Shown one piece after another: positions 9,635 through 18,293 of a stretch of 64,000 bases of DNA; the first letter of the stretch is position 1, and each line of letters opens with the position of its first letter. Made by a program: the position numbers and the translations under genes. Under the pieces are notes generated by a model, which saw only the letters and a list, made by a program, of their open reading frames with translations, searched no databases and was not told the DNA's origin. This stretch comes from Bacteroidales bacterium (GTDB lineage: Bacteria > Bacteroidota > Bacteroidia > Bacteroidales > JAIOZK01), in assembly GCA_021738625.1 (NCBI GenBank), contig JAIPBS010000001.1:124001-188000 (forward strand), given 5' to 3'.

Positions 9635-9662
9635 TTGCATGGAAAGTTTTTACATATATTTG
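9635..9662 (+). promoter_or_regulatory. Promoter of the 157-residue secreted protein gene
   Basis: TTG at 9635-9637 and TATATTTG at 9655-9662 are separated by 17 bases, matching the Bacteroidetes -33/-7 arrangement. The gene starts at 9720, leaving a leader of about 50 bases. It indicates that this gene is transcribed separately from the caspase gene upstream. Confidence 0.65.
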
Positions 9663-9719
9663 CCCGGACTATTTAGACCAATTAAAAATAAATCTATTCA
9701 TTAACCAAAAATTCAAATC

Positions 9720-10193
9720 ATGAAAAAGTTCATTTTATTGGTTTTCACAACCTTCATTATGGCTGGCTTCACTTTCGGCCAGGAAAAAATCGGAAGCGGC
9801 GACGTTGCCAAAGGTAAGTCCAGAGGCGGCGATCCCAACATCAAAATGGAGAAGCGCATGAATACGGCCGATATGGAAACCCAGGCCATCAAGCCCGCCG
9901 AAAAAGGCGCAAGGGCCGATGCAAGGGGAGCAGGCTCCGGATCATGCTATGTTTATTTTGAGAACTTCACCAACTGGTACATCGACTGTTATGTTGACGG
10001 TTATTACGAAGGCTATATGGCTCCTTACGGAGACGGCAGCCTGACCGTCGGCTCGGGCAATACCTGCCTGTATGCCGTTGCCGAATTCGATGACGGCAGC
10101 CGTGTCAGCTGGGGCCCGGTTTGTAAAGATTGTTACTACAACGACTTTGAACTGGAAGTTTGGGATGACTTTTATAACTGGTATTTAGATTAA
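9720..10193 (+). CDS. Small secreted Cys/Tyr-rich protein of unknown function
   Basis: A 157-residue protein with a signal peptide (MKKFILLVFTTFIMAGFTFGQ). Mature residues 22-72 are polar and rich in Lys, Arg, Gly and Ala, with several basic sites (KSRGG, MEKRM, EKGARADARG). The C-terminal 80 residues form a compact domain rich in Tyr, Trp, Asp and Gly, with five cysteines (GSCYVYF, YIDCYVDGYY, NTCLYAV, PVCKDCYY). I do not recognise the family. The gene has its own promoter and a strong terminator, so it can be expressed well above its neighbours. A two-part proprotein processed by the neighbouring trypsin or caspases is a plausible but untested idea. Confidence 0.7.
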   Translation: MKKFILLVFTTFIMAGFTFGQEKIGSGDVAKGKSRGGDPNIKMEKRMNTADMETQAIKPAEKGARADARGAGSGSCYVYFENFTNWYIDCYVDGYYEGYMAPYGDGSLTVGSGNTCLYAVAEFDDGSRVSWGPVCKDCYYNDFELEVWDDFYNWYLD

Positions 10194-10202
10194 TCCTTAA
10201 TT

Positions 10203-10237
10203 AAAAAAGGGAGTTGCCAAACGGCAGCTCCCTTTTC
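10203..10237 (+). terminator. Intrinsic terminator after the small secreted protein gene
   Basis: GGGAGTTGCC and GGCAGCTCCC pair over ten positions (one G-T) around an AAAC loop, flanked by A-rich and TTTT tracts. It lies only 8 bases before the next start codon, so the downstream genes depend on read-through or on an unseen promoter. Confidence 0.8.
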
Positions 10238-10244
10238 TGAGACA

Positions 10245-10760
10245 ATGAAAAAAACAATTATCATCGGCCTCGGCTTTTTGCTCAGTCTTCCACTTTTCCT
10301 CAAAGCCCAGGATGGGGCATCCTGCCGGGAACTATTGGAAAAAGGGAGCAGCTATTACCAGAACCGTTCAATCGACTCGGCCATTTATTGCTATAACCTT
10401 GCCGTTGAAAACCATCCCGAATGTGAAGAGGCCTGGTTCAGGCGCGCTCTTGCCAAAGAGAAGATGCATGACATTGATGGCGCCATTGAAGATTACTATG
10501 TCGCCATCAGCATCACTCCCAAACCAATTTATTACAACAACATCGGAATCGACCTGGCTGTGAAAGGTGAATATGAAGAAGCCATCGAAATTTATGATAA
10601 AGCGCTTGAAATGGATTCGCTTTACACCCAGGCCATATTCAACAAAGGAATTGCTTTCCATTACCTCGGCAGGTGGAACGAGGCATGTGAACTTGCCGGA
10701 AAAGCCCGCGAAATGGGGCTTGAGATTGCCGGGCAATACATATCGGATTTTTGTGAATAA
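10245..10760 (+). CDS. Secreted TPR protein
   Basis: A 171-residue protein with a signal peptide (MKKTIIIGLGFLLSLPLFLKAQ). The remainder is three to four TPR units, with A-helix motifs such as YQNRSIDSAIYCYNLAV, EAWFRRALAKEKM, YNNIGIDLAVKGEYEEAIEIY and ALEMDSLYTQAIFNKGIAFHYLGR. It is a probable protein-interaction module rather than an enzyme. The trypsin-like gene starts 12 bases downstream, so the two are probably co-transcribed. It begins just after a strong terminator, which suggests low or conditional expression. Confidence 0.75.
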   Translation: MKKTIIIGLGFLLSLPLFLKAQDGASCRELLEKGSSYYQNRSIDSAIYCYNLAVENHPECEEAWFRRALAKEKMHDIDGAIEDYYVAISITPKPIYYNNIGIDLAVKGEYEEAIEIYDKALEMDSLYTQAIFNKGIAFHYLGRWNEACELAGKAREMGLEIAGQYISDFCE

Positions 10761-10772
10761 AACCCTAAAACA

Positions 10773-12254
10773 ATGAAAAGAATAATTCTGATTTTTTTAA
10801 CCGTTGCAACTTTCAGCGGCTTATCATTCGGACAGGATGCGTCCGAAATGCTGGAAGAAAAGATTGGCGCGGTTGTTACCGTAGCCGTTTATAAAAACCA
10901 GCTGGCCAAAAACGCCCTGGGATTCCGGGGCGAGTCGGCCACTGAAACCGCTTATGAAGAGGCCCTCGACCTGGCGGGTGCGCAATCCACCGGTTCGGGT
11001 TTCATCATTAAGAAAAACGGAAAATACTATGTGGTGACCAACGCACATGTTGTTGAAACCGCTTCCGACGAAGCCGGCAGCATATATGTGTTTACCATCA
11101 ACAGAAACAAATATGAGGTGAGCGTGCTGGGCGGCGATAGCTTTTACGATATCGCCCTGCTGGAGTTTGTCAACAATCCAGGTGCAGAAATTGCAACCAT
11201 GGATTTCACGGATAGCGAACCCCGGATCGGCCAAAAAGTTTATGCCATCGGCAATCCGCTGGGTGAATATCCCTATTCGGTTTCGGATGGAATCATCAGT
11301 GCCAAGAACCGCGTACGGGGAGGTCAAACCGGCAAATTCGGATTTCTGCAAACCACGGCAACCCTTATCTGGGGCAACAGCGGTGGCCCACTGGTAAACG
11401 AAGAAGGTGAAGTGGTGGGCGTGAACTCACAAATCGCTTTTGCCAACCTGCCCGACGGAAGCCAGATCCTGCAATCGCAAATCAACTTTGCCCTGGAAGC
11501 CGACATTTCGGAAAAGCTGGTAGATGATATCATCAAAAATGCCGGACGCGTGGAGAGGGCCTATCTCGGTATCGAACTTTCCCAATCCTATTCCTATCAG
11601 CAAGCTGGATATGACAATTATTATTACACTGAAATAGATGAACTGCCTAAATTAAGCGCCGTTATTCCGGGATCGCCTGCCTATGCAAGACTTTCAGATA
11701 AAACCGGAGCTTTTGTTACAGCGGTCGACGGCAACGAAGTGAACAACCTGGAAGAAGCCCTGGGCGAACTAGAAAAGGTGAAGCCCGGCAGGGATGTAAG
11801 CCTTACACTCAAAGAAGGTTATTCCACATCAACCCTTACCATCCCCAGCAGGGAACTGACGAATGATGAATTGATGAGCCTGGCCAGGTATGTACTGGAC
11901 AAAAACCCCGACATCAACGTGGATTACAATCATCCGCAAGTGTCCTTTACTATGGGCAATAGCGACATGTATTACTACGAAAATGAAAAGAAACAATACC
12001 GTCAGAACAAAAGAAGCGGCAATGCCACCCAGCAATATTTCATTCTGGCAGCAGGCCTACATGTTGAAGGTGACCCTAATATGTGGATCGTTGAAGACTT
12101 TACAAATCTTGGAGCTGCTTTACGTTTGTCGGGCATGACCGGCGCCATCGACTATTATGTTTTTCCTGCCGGCGGCACTGAGGACGACTTGCAGGTAGCC
12201 AGGCAGTACCTCTCGGGAAGAGAAGACATTTTGCAATCGACACTTTGGTATTAA
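10773..12254 (+). CDS. Secreted HtrA/trypsin-like serine protease with PDZ domain
   Basis: A 493-residue protein with a signal peptide ending at SFGQ. The S1C protease domain has its catalytic triad visible: His 92 in TNAHVV, Asp 126 in YDIALLE and Ser 203 in GNSGGP. A PDZ-like domain follows at about 265-365 (AYLGIELSQ, VIPGSPAYARL, VTAVDGNEV). The last 130 residues are a further domain I do not recognise. The insert between the signal and the protease core is longer than in DegP. Its position between TPR and caspase genes with 12-base gaps argues that it works with them. Whether it activates the caspases or is cut by them cannot be told from sequence. Confidence 0.88.
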   Translation: MKRIILIFLTVATFSGLSFGQDASEMLEEKIGAVVTVAVYKNQLAKNALGFRGESATETAYEEALDLAGAQSTGSGFIIKKNGKYYVVTNAHVVETASDEAGSIYVFTINRNKYEVSVLGGDSFYDIALLEFVNNPGAEIATMDFTDSEPRIGQKVYAIGNPLGEYPYSVSDGIISAKNRVRGGQTGKFGFLQTTATLIWGNSGGPLVNEEGEVVGVNSQIAFANLPDGSQILQSQINFALEADISEKLVDDIIKNAGRVERAYLGIELSQSYSYQQAGYDNYYYTEIDELPKLSAVIPGSPAYARLSDKTGAFVTAVDGNEVNNLEEALGELEKVKPGRDVSLTLKEGYSTSTLTIPSRELTNDELMSLARYVLDKNPDINVDYNHPQVSFTMGNSDMYYYENEKKQYRQNKRSGNATQQYFILAAGLHVEGDPNMWIVEDFTNLGAALRLSGMTGAIDYYVFPAGGTEDDLQVARQYLSGREDILQSTLWY

Positions 12255-12266
12255 AAATCATCAGTC

Positions 12267-14285
12267 ATGAAAACCATCCTCCTGAAATATCTCCTTGCAC
12301 TTTTGATGTTGAATTTAGCAGAAAGTTTTGCATTTGCTAAAAGGGATCCCGTTAAACATGCCCTGATCATCGCGGTAGCAGACTATCCGGAAGAAGGCAG
12401 ATGGCCCGACATCAGTTCCGACAATGACGTACCGCTTATCAAGGGGGCTCTTTTGAAACAGGGCTTCCAAAATGATAACATCACAGTTGTGATGGACGAT
12501 CAGGCCGATAAGGATGGAATCGTGAATGAATTGAAAGCCTTAAAACAAAAAGTCAACAAAGGCGACCTTGTGGTTATTCATTTCAGCGGGCATGGGCAGC
12601 AGATACAGGATGACAACGGCGACGAGCTGGACGGATGGGACGAATCACTTGTCCCCTGGGACGCTCAGATACGTATGACGGATACCTACAAAGGCGGGCA
12701 ACATTTGCGGGATGATGAGGTGAATGTATTGACTAACGGTATTCGTGAAAAGCTTGGCAAAACAGGGAACCTGCTGCTGATCATCGACGCCTGCCATTCG
12801 GGTACGGCAAACCGTGGATTAGGCAAAAGCAGGGGAACCTATATCAAATTCTCGGAAGAAGGTTACCAGCCTGCTTCCAAAGATGACAAAGCCAATTACG
12901 ATGACCTCGCATCAGCCGGTACCGACAAGCTGGCCCCCATGATCACCATGAGTGGCGCCAGCCAGCATGAGTTGAATTATGAATATTACGACAGGGAGAA
13001 AGACTCCTCCTACGGATCCCTTTCCTATGCTGTGAGCCGAAGCCTCTCGGCGGCTGAAAAAGGGGCCACCTACCGGAGCCTGTTTGATGAGATCAAGGTG
13101 TTTATGAGCACCATCGCACCCAGGCAGTCGCCCCAGGTGGAAGGCGACGTGGATGTGGTACTGTTTAGCGGCGAGGTGATCGAAGCGGAGCCCTATTATA
13201 TGGTGAAGGAGTGGTATGGCGGGAAAAATGTGACCATCAATGCGGGGAACCTGATGGGCTTGTATGACAGTTCAAAAGTAGCCTTCTACCCTATCGGCAC
13301 ATACGACCTTGCAGCATCGGAGCCGCTGGCGACGGGTACGGTGATCCATGCCATGGCCATCGAATCGGATGTGCTGCTTGACCTACCTTCCGAGCAGGAG
13401 AAGATAGTAAACAGCTGGGCCTTTGTGACCCGGCAGAATTTCGGAGACCTCGGAATCAATCTTCAGATCAACATCGAAGACACGGAAGTGAAAGAGATGC
13501 TGCTTGCCGAGCTGCAAAACTACCCGAAAGTGACAGTTGTAAATGAAAATCCCGACCTGCTGGTGGAAATGAATAACCAGTACACCAGGGGCAACAACAT
13601 GCACCTGATCACCAAAGACGAGATGCAGCTTTACACAACCGAGATCAGCTCGCAAAAACCGGCTGAGGAGGCAATCCCAGAGATCATGGACAATATCTCG
13701 TATTATATGCAGGTGAACCTCCTTAAAAAGATTGACATGAAAGACGAAAAACTGGATGTTAGCTTTGAAATCGTGCCGGTAATCCTCAGGCAGGTTGGCC
13801 GCCGTTACGAAGTGGACCGGCGCCTCGACCTGAAAAGCATGCGCAACGAAGGGGACGAACTTGTGTTTGCCGAAAACGATTATTTCAAGATCAAGGTTAA
13901 AAACAACGGCTACACCAGGGCCTATTACCAGATCATCGACATCAGGCCCAACAATGAAGTTTCGTTGCTTTATCCCTCGACGGATGACCCCAGGCCGGCT
14001 GCCGAGTTTGTGATCGGGCCGGGTGAAGAAAATGAACTTGGACCCATCTTCTTCTTTCAGGAACCTTATGGTAACGAATATCTGAAAATGATCGCCACGG
14101 AAGAGCCCATCGATCTGCGGTTCATCATCAAAACAAGAGGAGATGACACCCGAAGCAATGTTTCGCCATTTGAACAACTGTTCAAAGACAGTTTTAAAGG
14201 AAAACGTGCCGGCATGCTGAGCGCTCCGCCAAGCGCGGCAACGGTTCATACCATCCCGGTGAAAGTCGTGGAAAGCAGAGAATAA
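12267..14285 (+). CDS. Secreted metacaspase-like protease with DUF4384-like C-terminus
   Basis: A 672-residue protein with an N-terminal signal sequence ending near AFAK. The caspase domain spans about 28-300, with catalytic His 109 in FSGHGQQ and Cys 176 in IDACHSG. The acidic stretch DDNGDELDGWDESLVPWD after the His is typical of metacaspases, which usually cleave after Arg or Lys. The segment around 530-630 (VDRRLDLKSM, YFKIKVKNNGYTRAYY, VSLLYPS, GPGEENELGPI) matches the pattern of DUF4384. It is 12 bases after the trypsin gene and 17 before the CHASE2 gene, inside the same operon. No truncation is evident. Confidence 0.88.
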   Translation: MKTILLKYLLALLMLNLAESFAFAKRDPVKHALIIAVADYPEEGRWPDISSDNDVPLIKGALLKQGFQNDNITVVMDDQADKDGIVNELKALKQKVNKGDLVVIHFSGHGQQIQDDNGDELDGWDESLVPWDAQIRMTDTYKGGQHLRDDEVNVLTNGIREKLGKTGNLLLIIDACHSGTANRGLGKSRGTYIKFSEEGYQPASKDDKANYDDLASAGTDKLAPMITMSGASQHELNYEYYDREKDSSYGSLSYAVSRSLSAAEKGATYRSLFDEIKVFMSTIAPRQSPQVEGDVDVVLFSGEVIEAEPYYMVKEWYGGKNVTINAGNLMGLYDSSKVAFYPIGTYDLAASEPLATGTVIHAMAIESDVLLDLPSEQEKIVNSWAFVTRQNFGDLGINLQINIEDTEVKEMLLAELQNYPKVTVVNENPDLLVEMNNQYTRGNNMHLITKDEMQLYTTEISSQKPAEEAIPEIMDNISYYMQVNLLKKIDMKDEKLDVSFEIVPVILRQVGRRYEVDRRLDLKSMRNEGDELVFAENDYFKIKVKNNGYTRAYYQIIDIRPNNEVSLLYPSTDDPRPAAEFVIGPGEENELGPIFFFQEPYGNEYLKMIATEEPIDLRFIIKTRGDDTRSNVSPFEQLFKDSFKGKRAGMLSAPPSAATVHTIPVKVVESRE

Positions 14286-14302
14286 TCAAGCAGTTAAGAG
14301 AT

Positions 14303-15496
14303 ATGCAGAGATTTTTTCACAAAGATGTTCTTTTTTCAACCCTGTTTGTTTTTTTGGTGATGTACCTGTTGCAGCTTTTCATCTTCAACATCCATTTTCT
14401 GGATCCCATTGCCAATGCCCTGAAGGATTTTAAATTTACGGATATCTATTATTCCAGGCTGCAGGACAAAAAACCGGTGGTTGACACCAACCTGGTGATC
14501 GTTAACATTGCTTACAATAACAGGGAAGAGATCGCAAAACAAATCAAAGTGGTTGAATCTTTCCGGCCCGCGGTAATCGGGTTGGACATCACCTTTGAGG
14601 AGTCGAAGGGGAAAGAAAGCGATTCTCTGTTGCAGGCAATCCTGAACCATACGGACAATGTGGTGCTGGCTTCTTACTTTGAATACAATGATCCGCATGA
14701 TGATCACATCTCCGGCTACGTGCGGTCTGCCGAAAAATTCAGAAAAAACACAGTCGACGGCTTCATCAACTTCCCTTCCCTGGAGGAACAGAGCACCATC
14801 AGGAGATTTACACCGGAAGTTGAATACCATGGGGAAAAGTATTATGCGTTCCCCGTACAGATTGTAAAAAAATACGATGAGCATGCTTTTGAAAAACTGG
14901 TGAGGCGCGACAATAAAAGTGAAGTGATCAGGTACAAAGGCGGCGAAGATCATTACATTGTTTTCTCACCGGAGGATATCCGGCCAAACAACAATGCCCT
15001 CAACGTGGTTCAAAACAAGATCCTACTGCTGGGATTTCTGGGCGTCGAAAACCAGGGCCGCATACTCGAAGACATCCACTTTACGCCGCTCAACCATAAA
15101 TACAGCGGACGCACCTACCCGGATATGTATGGAGTCACCATCCATGCCAACACCATATCAACCATACTTGCCGGCAATTACATCAATAAGATGCCCTTAT
15201 GGCTGGGTTTTCTTATCTCGTTTATATTTCTGTATTTCAATATGTATTTTTTCATCAGGTACTATATCCACAGGCATATATGGTATCATTTGTTTGCCAA
15301 AATTGTTCAGCTGGTCATCTCAGTGATCATTGTCGGTATAGAACTTTGGCTATATGCAAAATACAACTATAAGATCGACACGGCAATCATTATCGTACCA
15401 ATCATTCTTTCGATTGATGTGCTTTACATATACGATGGCCTGGTTAAATTTCTTAATAAAAAATTAAATTACAAAACCTGGTTTTTAGAACATTGA
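14303..15496 (+). CDS. CHASE2-domain membrane protein without output domain
   Basis: A 397-residue protein. A transmembrane helix lies at about 10-30. It is followed by a long extracytoplasmic CHASE2-type region (about 35-290), recognised by its DTNLVIVNIAYNNREEIAKQ start, PAVIGLDITFEE and a late GVTIHANTISTILAGNYI segment. Three hydrophobic helices close the protein (about 295-385). CHASE2 is normally the sensor part of kinases, cyclases or CHAT-domain proteins. Here only a short tail follows the last helix, with no kinase, cyclase or protease domain. It is therefore likely to signal through a partner, perhaps the neighbouring proteases. The family call is good; the role is inferred. Confidence 0.8.
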   Translation: MQRFFHKDVLFSTLFVFLVMYLLQLFIFNIHFLDPIANALKDFKFTDIYYSRLQDKKPVVDTNLVIVNIAYNNREEIAKQIKVVESFRPAVIGLDITFEESKGKESDSLLQAILNHTDNVVLASYFEYNDPHDDHISGYVRSAEKFRKNTVDGFINFPSLEEQSTIRRFTPEVEYHGEKYYAFPVQIVKKYDEHAFEKLVRRDNKSEVIRYKGGEDHYIVFSPEDIRPNNNALNVVQNKILLLGFLGVENQGRILEDIHFTPLNHKYSGRTYPDMYGVTIHANTISTILAGNYINKMPLWLGFLISFIFLYFNMYFFIRYYIHRHIWYHLFAKIVQLVISVIIVGIELWLYAKYNYKIDTAIIIVPIILSIDVLYIYDGLVKFLNKKLNYKTWFLEH

Positions 15497-15498
15497 TT

Positions 15499-16407
15499 AT
15501 GAAAAAAACCGCATCACTCATATTGTTCTTTTTACCGTTTTCTATCTTTTCTCAGGAAGAATACAGGGTGTTCTTTTATTCGGGAGATATTGAATTCAAG
15601 GTAAACGGATATAATCAATGGCAAAAAGTAAACCGCCTGAACATTCCACTTTTTCCGGCGGATAGTATCAATCTGATAAATGGCAGTCAAATGTACCTGA
15701 TCAATCAAAATGGAGAACAAGCGCTGGTGCTTCAATCCGGCAAACTTCTTTTAAGCGATTTTCTTGATGAAGCAGGTGATGGAACAGACAACATTATTGC
15801 TTCCTATGCCGAGTTTGTTTGGGAGGAGTTCAATCATCCGCATAAAGACCTTGAAAAATATGCCGATAAATACATGAAAGAGCAAGGCGGGGTGAGCAGA
15901 GCGATTAATATCCCTGAGATTTACACACCTTTTTACGGATCGCATATCATCGCCGATCAGATTTATTTTTCATGGAAAGATGAAGGAATGCTAAAATACA
16001 CCCTGAGCTTTTGGGATTCGGACAAAAATGGCAGAAAGCTGTTCGAACTGACCTTAAAAGACACTTCGCTTTCGGTATCGACCAAAACCGCATGGATCCC
16101 TGCTGATGAAACCTTTTACTGGTCGGTTTCACTGGAAGGAGAAAACCCTGCCAACTTCTTTCCTGTAAAGGTTCTTGATCGAAATGACACAGAAAAAATT
16201 GAAGCCGGGCTCCGGCAGATGGATAAGCAATTCGACGATTACCGCCCAGAGCTGATCTGGCTGCTGATAGCATCTTTTTATGAAGAAAACGATTTATACC
16301 AGCAGGCCCGTTTTGCTTATTTAAATGCCCTGGATTTTGCTGCGAACGATGCAGAAATACAGGAATACTTCGATTTATTTCTGGCAAGGATGGGAAGGAA
16401 GATGTGA
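15499..16407 (+). CDS. Secreted FecR-like / TPR-like protein
   Basis: A 302-residue protein from the ATG at 15499, two bases after the CHASE2 stop and directly before a signal peptide (MKKTASLILFFLPFSIFSQ). The first 100 mature residues resemble FecR-type beta domains (YSGDIEFKVNGYNQWQKVN, LFPADSINLINGSQMYLI). A beta-sandwich-like middle follows. A TPR-like helical hairpin closes the C-terminus (LIWLLIASFYEENDLYQQARFAYL core). It is the last gene of the operon. No enzymatic motif is seen. FecR and TPR modules usually mediate interactions, which fits an accessory role in the envelope protease system. Confidence 0.65.
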   Translation: MKKTASLILFFLPFSIFSQEEYRVFFYSGDIEFKVNGYNQWQKVNRLNIPLFPADSINLINGSQMYLINQNGEQALVLQSGKLLLSDFLDEAGDGTDNIIASYAEFVWEEFNHPHKDLEKYADKYMKEQGGVSRAINIPEIYTPFYGSHIIADQIYFSWKDEGMLKYTLSFWDSDKNGRKLFELTLKDTSLSVSTKTAWIPADETFYWSVSLEGENPANFFPVKVLDRNDTEKIEAGLRQMDKQFDDYRPELIWLLIASFYEENDLYQQARFAYLNALDFAANDAEIQEYFDLFLARMGRKM

Positions 16408-16572
16408 TTTCAGATTCCAAATTCCAATTTGCAGTAATTCATCAAACCAGGTAATTAAAGCACTCATATTGAGAAAAAAATCCAGGATATGAAATCCGGA
16501 ATCTATAATTTATTATCTTTACTTATTCGAAACCAATCTATCTTTCTTTTATAAACCAAAACCAATTCCCTT

Positions 16573-17271
16573 ATGTCTGATTATGAAAAGTCGATCCCGA
16601 TCAAACAATGGGCCGAAGACGACCGCCCACGAGAAAAGCTGCTTTCAAAAGGAAAAAGCGCCCTGAGCAATGCCGAATTGCTAGCCATATTGCTGCGAAC
16701 AGGTACACACAAGCAAACCGCCCTCGACATTGCCAAAAGCATTCTGAATGAAAGCCGTAACAACCTGATAGAAATCTCAAAACTCAGTGTTAGCGATTTC
16801 AGCAAGTTTGGCGGGATAGGCGAGGCCAAGGCCATTACCATCATTGCTGCCCTGGAGCTGGGCAACCGCAGAAGGGCCAGCGAAATCATTAACAAAGAAA
16901 AGATCACCGGCAGCAAGGAGGTGTTTGAATTGTTCCGTACCCTTTTGGCCGATGCCACTTACGAAGAATTCTGGCTGCTGCTTCTGAACCGGGCCAACAA
17001 AATCCTGCGCACCATCAACATCAGTCACGGAGGATTGTCGGGCACTGTGGCCGATCCCAAAAAAATTTTCAAGCTGGCCCTGGAAAACAATGCCTCCTCC
17101 ATCATCCTCTGTCACAACCACCCGAGCGGCAACCTCAAACCCAGCGATGCCGACATCAAGCTTACCAGAAAGCTTAAAGAAGCCGGTCAGCTGCTCGACC
17201 TGCCAGTGCTCGACCATATCATCATCGGCGATGAGAATTACTACAGCTTTGCAGACGAATCGAAACTGTGA
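16573..17271 (+). CDS. radC: RadC-family JAB/MPN-domain protein
   Basis: A 232-residue RadC homologue. The N-terminal helix-hairpin-helix-like part contains SNAELLAILLRTGT. The JAB/MPN domain carries the metal-binding JAMM signature CHNHPSGNLKPSDAD near residues 179-193. The family was once linked to DNA repair; its biochemical role remains unclear. Length is usual for the family. A TATCTTTA near-match to the -7 box lies about 55 bases upstream. It is separate from the caspase operon by 165 bases of AT-rich DNA without other visible features. Confidence 0.92.
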   Translation: MSDYEKSIPIKQWAEDDRPREKLLSKGKSALSNAELLAILLRTGTHKQTALDIAKSILNESRNNLIEISKLSVSDFSKFGGIGEAKAITIIAALELGNRRRASEIINKEKITGSKEVFELFRTLLADATYEEFWLLLLNRANKILRTINISHGGLSGTVADPKKIFKLALENNASSIILCHNHPSGNLKPSDADIKLTRKLKEAGQLLDLPVLDHIIIGDENYYSFADESKL

Positions 17272-17602
17272 TGCCGATTGAGAAGGTAAGATGGTGAGAA
17301 TATGAAACCGAACACCGAACACTGATTACCGATCATAGAGCAGCCGAGTGCTGGAGTTGGAGTAATGGTGAGCTACCTGCCGGCGGCTGGCACATAATTA
17401 AAAGAAATGGTATCACTGGGCATCCGCATACATACATCCCTACCTACATGCATCCAAACAATCATGCATCCATGCAAAAATAGCAATATCCGAGGGGAAG
17501 AAATAAAAAATCATCTCTCCTCTCCTATTCTCAAAAAGTTTCTTAACTTTGCACCTCATTTTTTGGACGTTAACATATTTATTAATCAACCTAAAAAACA
17601 TT
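17272..17602. other. 331-base gap with low-complexity repeats and the rpsF promoter
   Basis: The gap holds a short ACCGAACACCGAACACTGATTACC-like run near 17,305-17,330 and a run of CATA/CATC tetranucleotides near 17,425-17,475. The rpsF promoter follows. No gene is apparent. Confidence 0.5.
17544..17551 (+). promoter_or_regulatory. -7 promoter box for the rpsF operon
   Basis: TAACTTTG is an exact TAnnTTTG match. It lies 51 bases before the rpsF start codon and gives a leader of about 45 bases. Confidence 0.55.
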
Positions 17603-17965
17603 ATGAATCAGTATGAAACCGTTTTCATTTTAACTCCCGTTTTGTCTGAAGAACAGATGAAGGAAGCGGTTAAGAAGTATAGAGATTATCTTACGGATAA
17701 AAAAGCTGAAATAGTGCACGAGGAAAACTGGGGCATGCGAAAGCTGGCCTATCCCATCCAGAAGAAATCAACCGGCTTCTACCACCTGTTCGAGTACAGA
17801 ACGGACGGAGAGATCATTAAACCCATGGAAACCGAACTTAAGCGCGACGAACGTATGTTGCGGTTCCTGACCGTTAAACTCGACAAGCACGCCGTTGCTT
17901 ACAATGAGAAAAAACGCAGAAGGGCAAAGGAAGCCAAAGAAGCCGAAAAAACGGAAGAGAAGTAA
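17603..17965 (+). CDS. rpsF: 30S ribosomal protein S6
   Basis: A 120-residue S6 homologue starting [12 protein letters not shown], the conserved beginning of bacterial S6. A TTG 18 codons upstream at 17549 would extend it into the promoter region and is rejected. Typical S6 elements are [10 protein letters not shown] and the [13 protein letters not shown] strand. A charged [14 protein letters not shown] tail closes the protein. S6 binds S18 in the small-subunit platform. First gene of the standard rpsF-rpsR-rplI operon. Confidence 0.96.
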   Translation: MNQYETVFILTPVLSEEQMKEAVKKYRDYLTDKKAEIVHEENWGMRKLAYPIQKKSTGFYHLFEYRTDGEIIKPMETELKRDERMLRFLTVKLDKHAVAYNEKKRRRAKEAKEAEKTEEK

Positions 17966-17995
17966 CTATTTCACAAACCTTAAAAGCTGAACAAC

Positions 17996-18280
17996 ATGAC
18001 AATGAATCAGAGAGGCGGTGGAAATTCGGAGATCAAATATCTCACCCCTATCGCTGTTGATACCAAAAAGAAAAAATATTGCCGGTTTAAAAAGAACCGG
18101 ATCAAATACATCGACTACAAGGATGCCGATTTTTTAATGCGCTTTATGAACGAGCAGGGCAAAATCCTTCCAAGAAGGATCACCGGAACATCCACCAAAT
18201 ACCAGCGCAAAGTTTCGCAGGCCATTAAAAGAGCGCGCCACCTGGCCTTATTACCGTATGTAACTGACCTGTTAAAATAA
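17996..18280 (+). CDS. rpsR: 30S ribosomal protein S18
   Basis: A 94-residue S18 homologue. Conserved features are [41 protein letters not shown] and [13 protein letters not shown]. Two candidate ATGs lie two codons apart (17996 and 18002). It lies 30 bases after rpsF and 13 before rplI. S18 pairs with S6 in the 30S subunit, which explains the gene order. Confidence 0.96.
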   Translation: MTMNQRGGGNSEIKYLTPIAVDTKKKKYCRFKKNRIKYIDYKDADFLMRFMNEQGKILPRRITGTSTKYQRKVSQAIKRARHLALLPYVTDLLK

Positions 18281-18293
18281 GGAGGGGATCACC

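Noticed and set aside
13383-14249. Minus-strand open frame of 288 codons inside the metacaspase gene
   Set aside because: The plus-strand frame has clear domain structure; the antisense product has no recognisable features and no promoter.
17552-17602. S6:S18-binding leader RNA before rpsF
   Set aside because: The short leader has no CCG-bulged hairpin of the known motif; nothing beyond the promoter could be supported.
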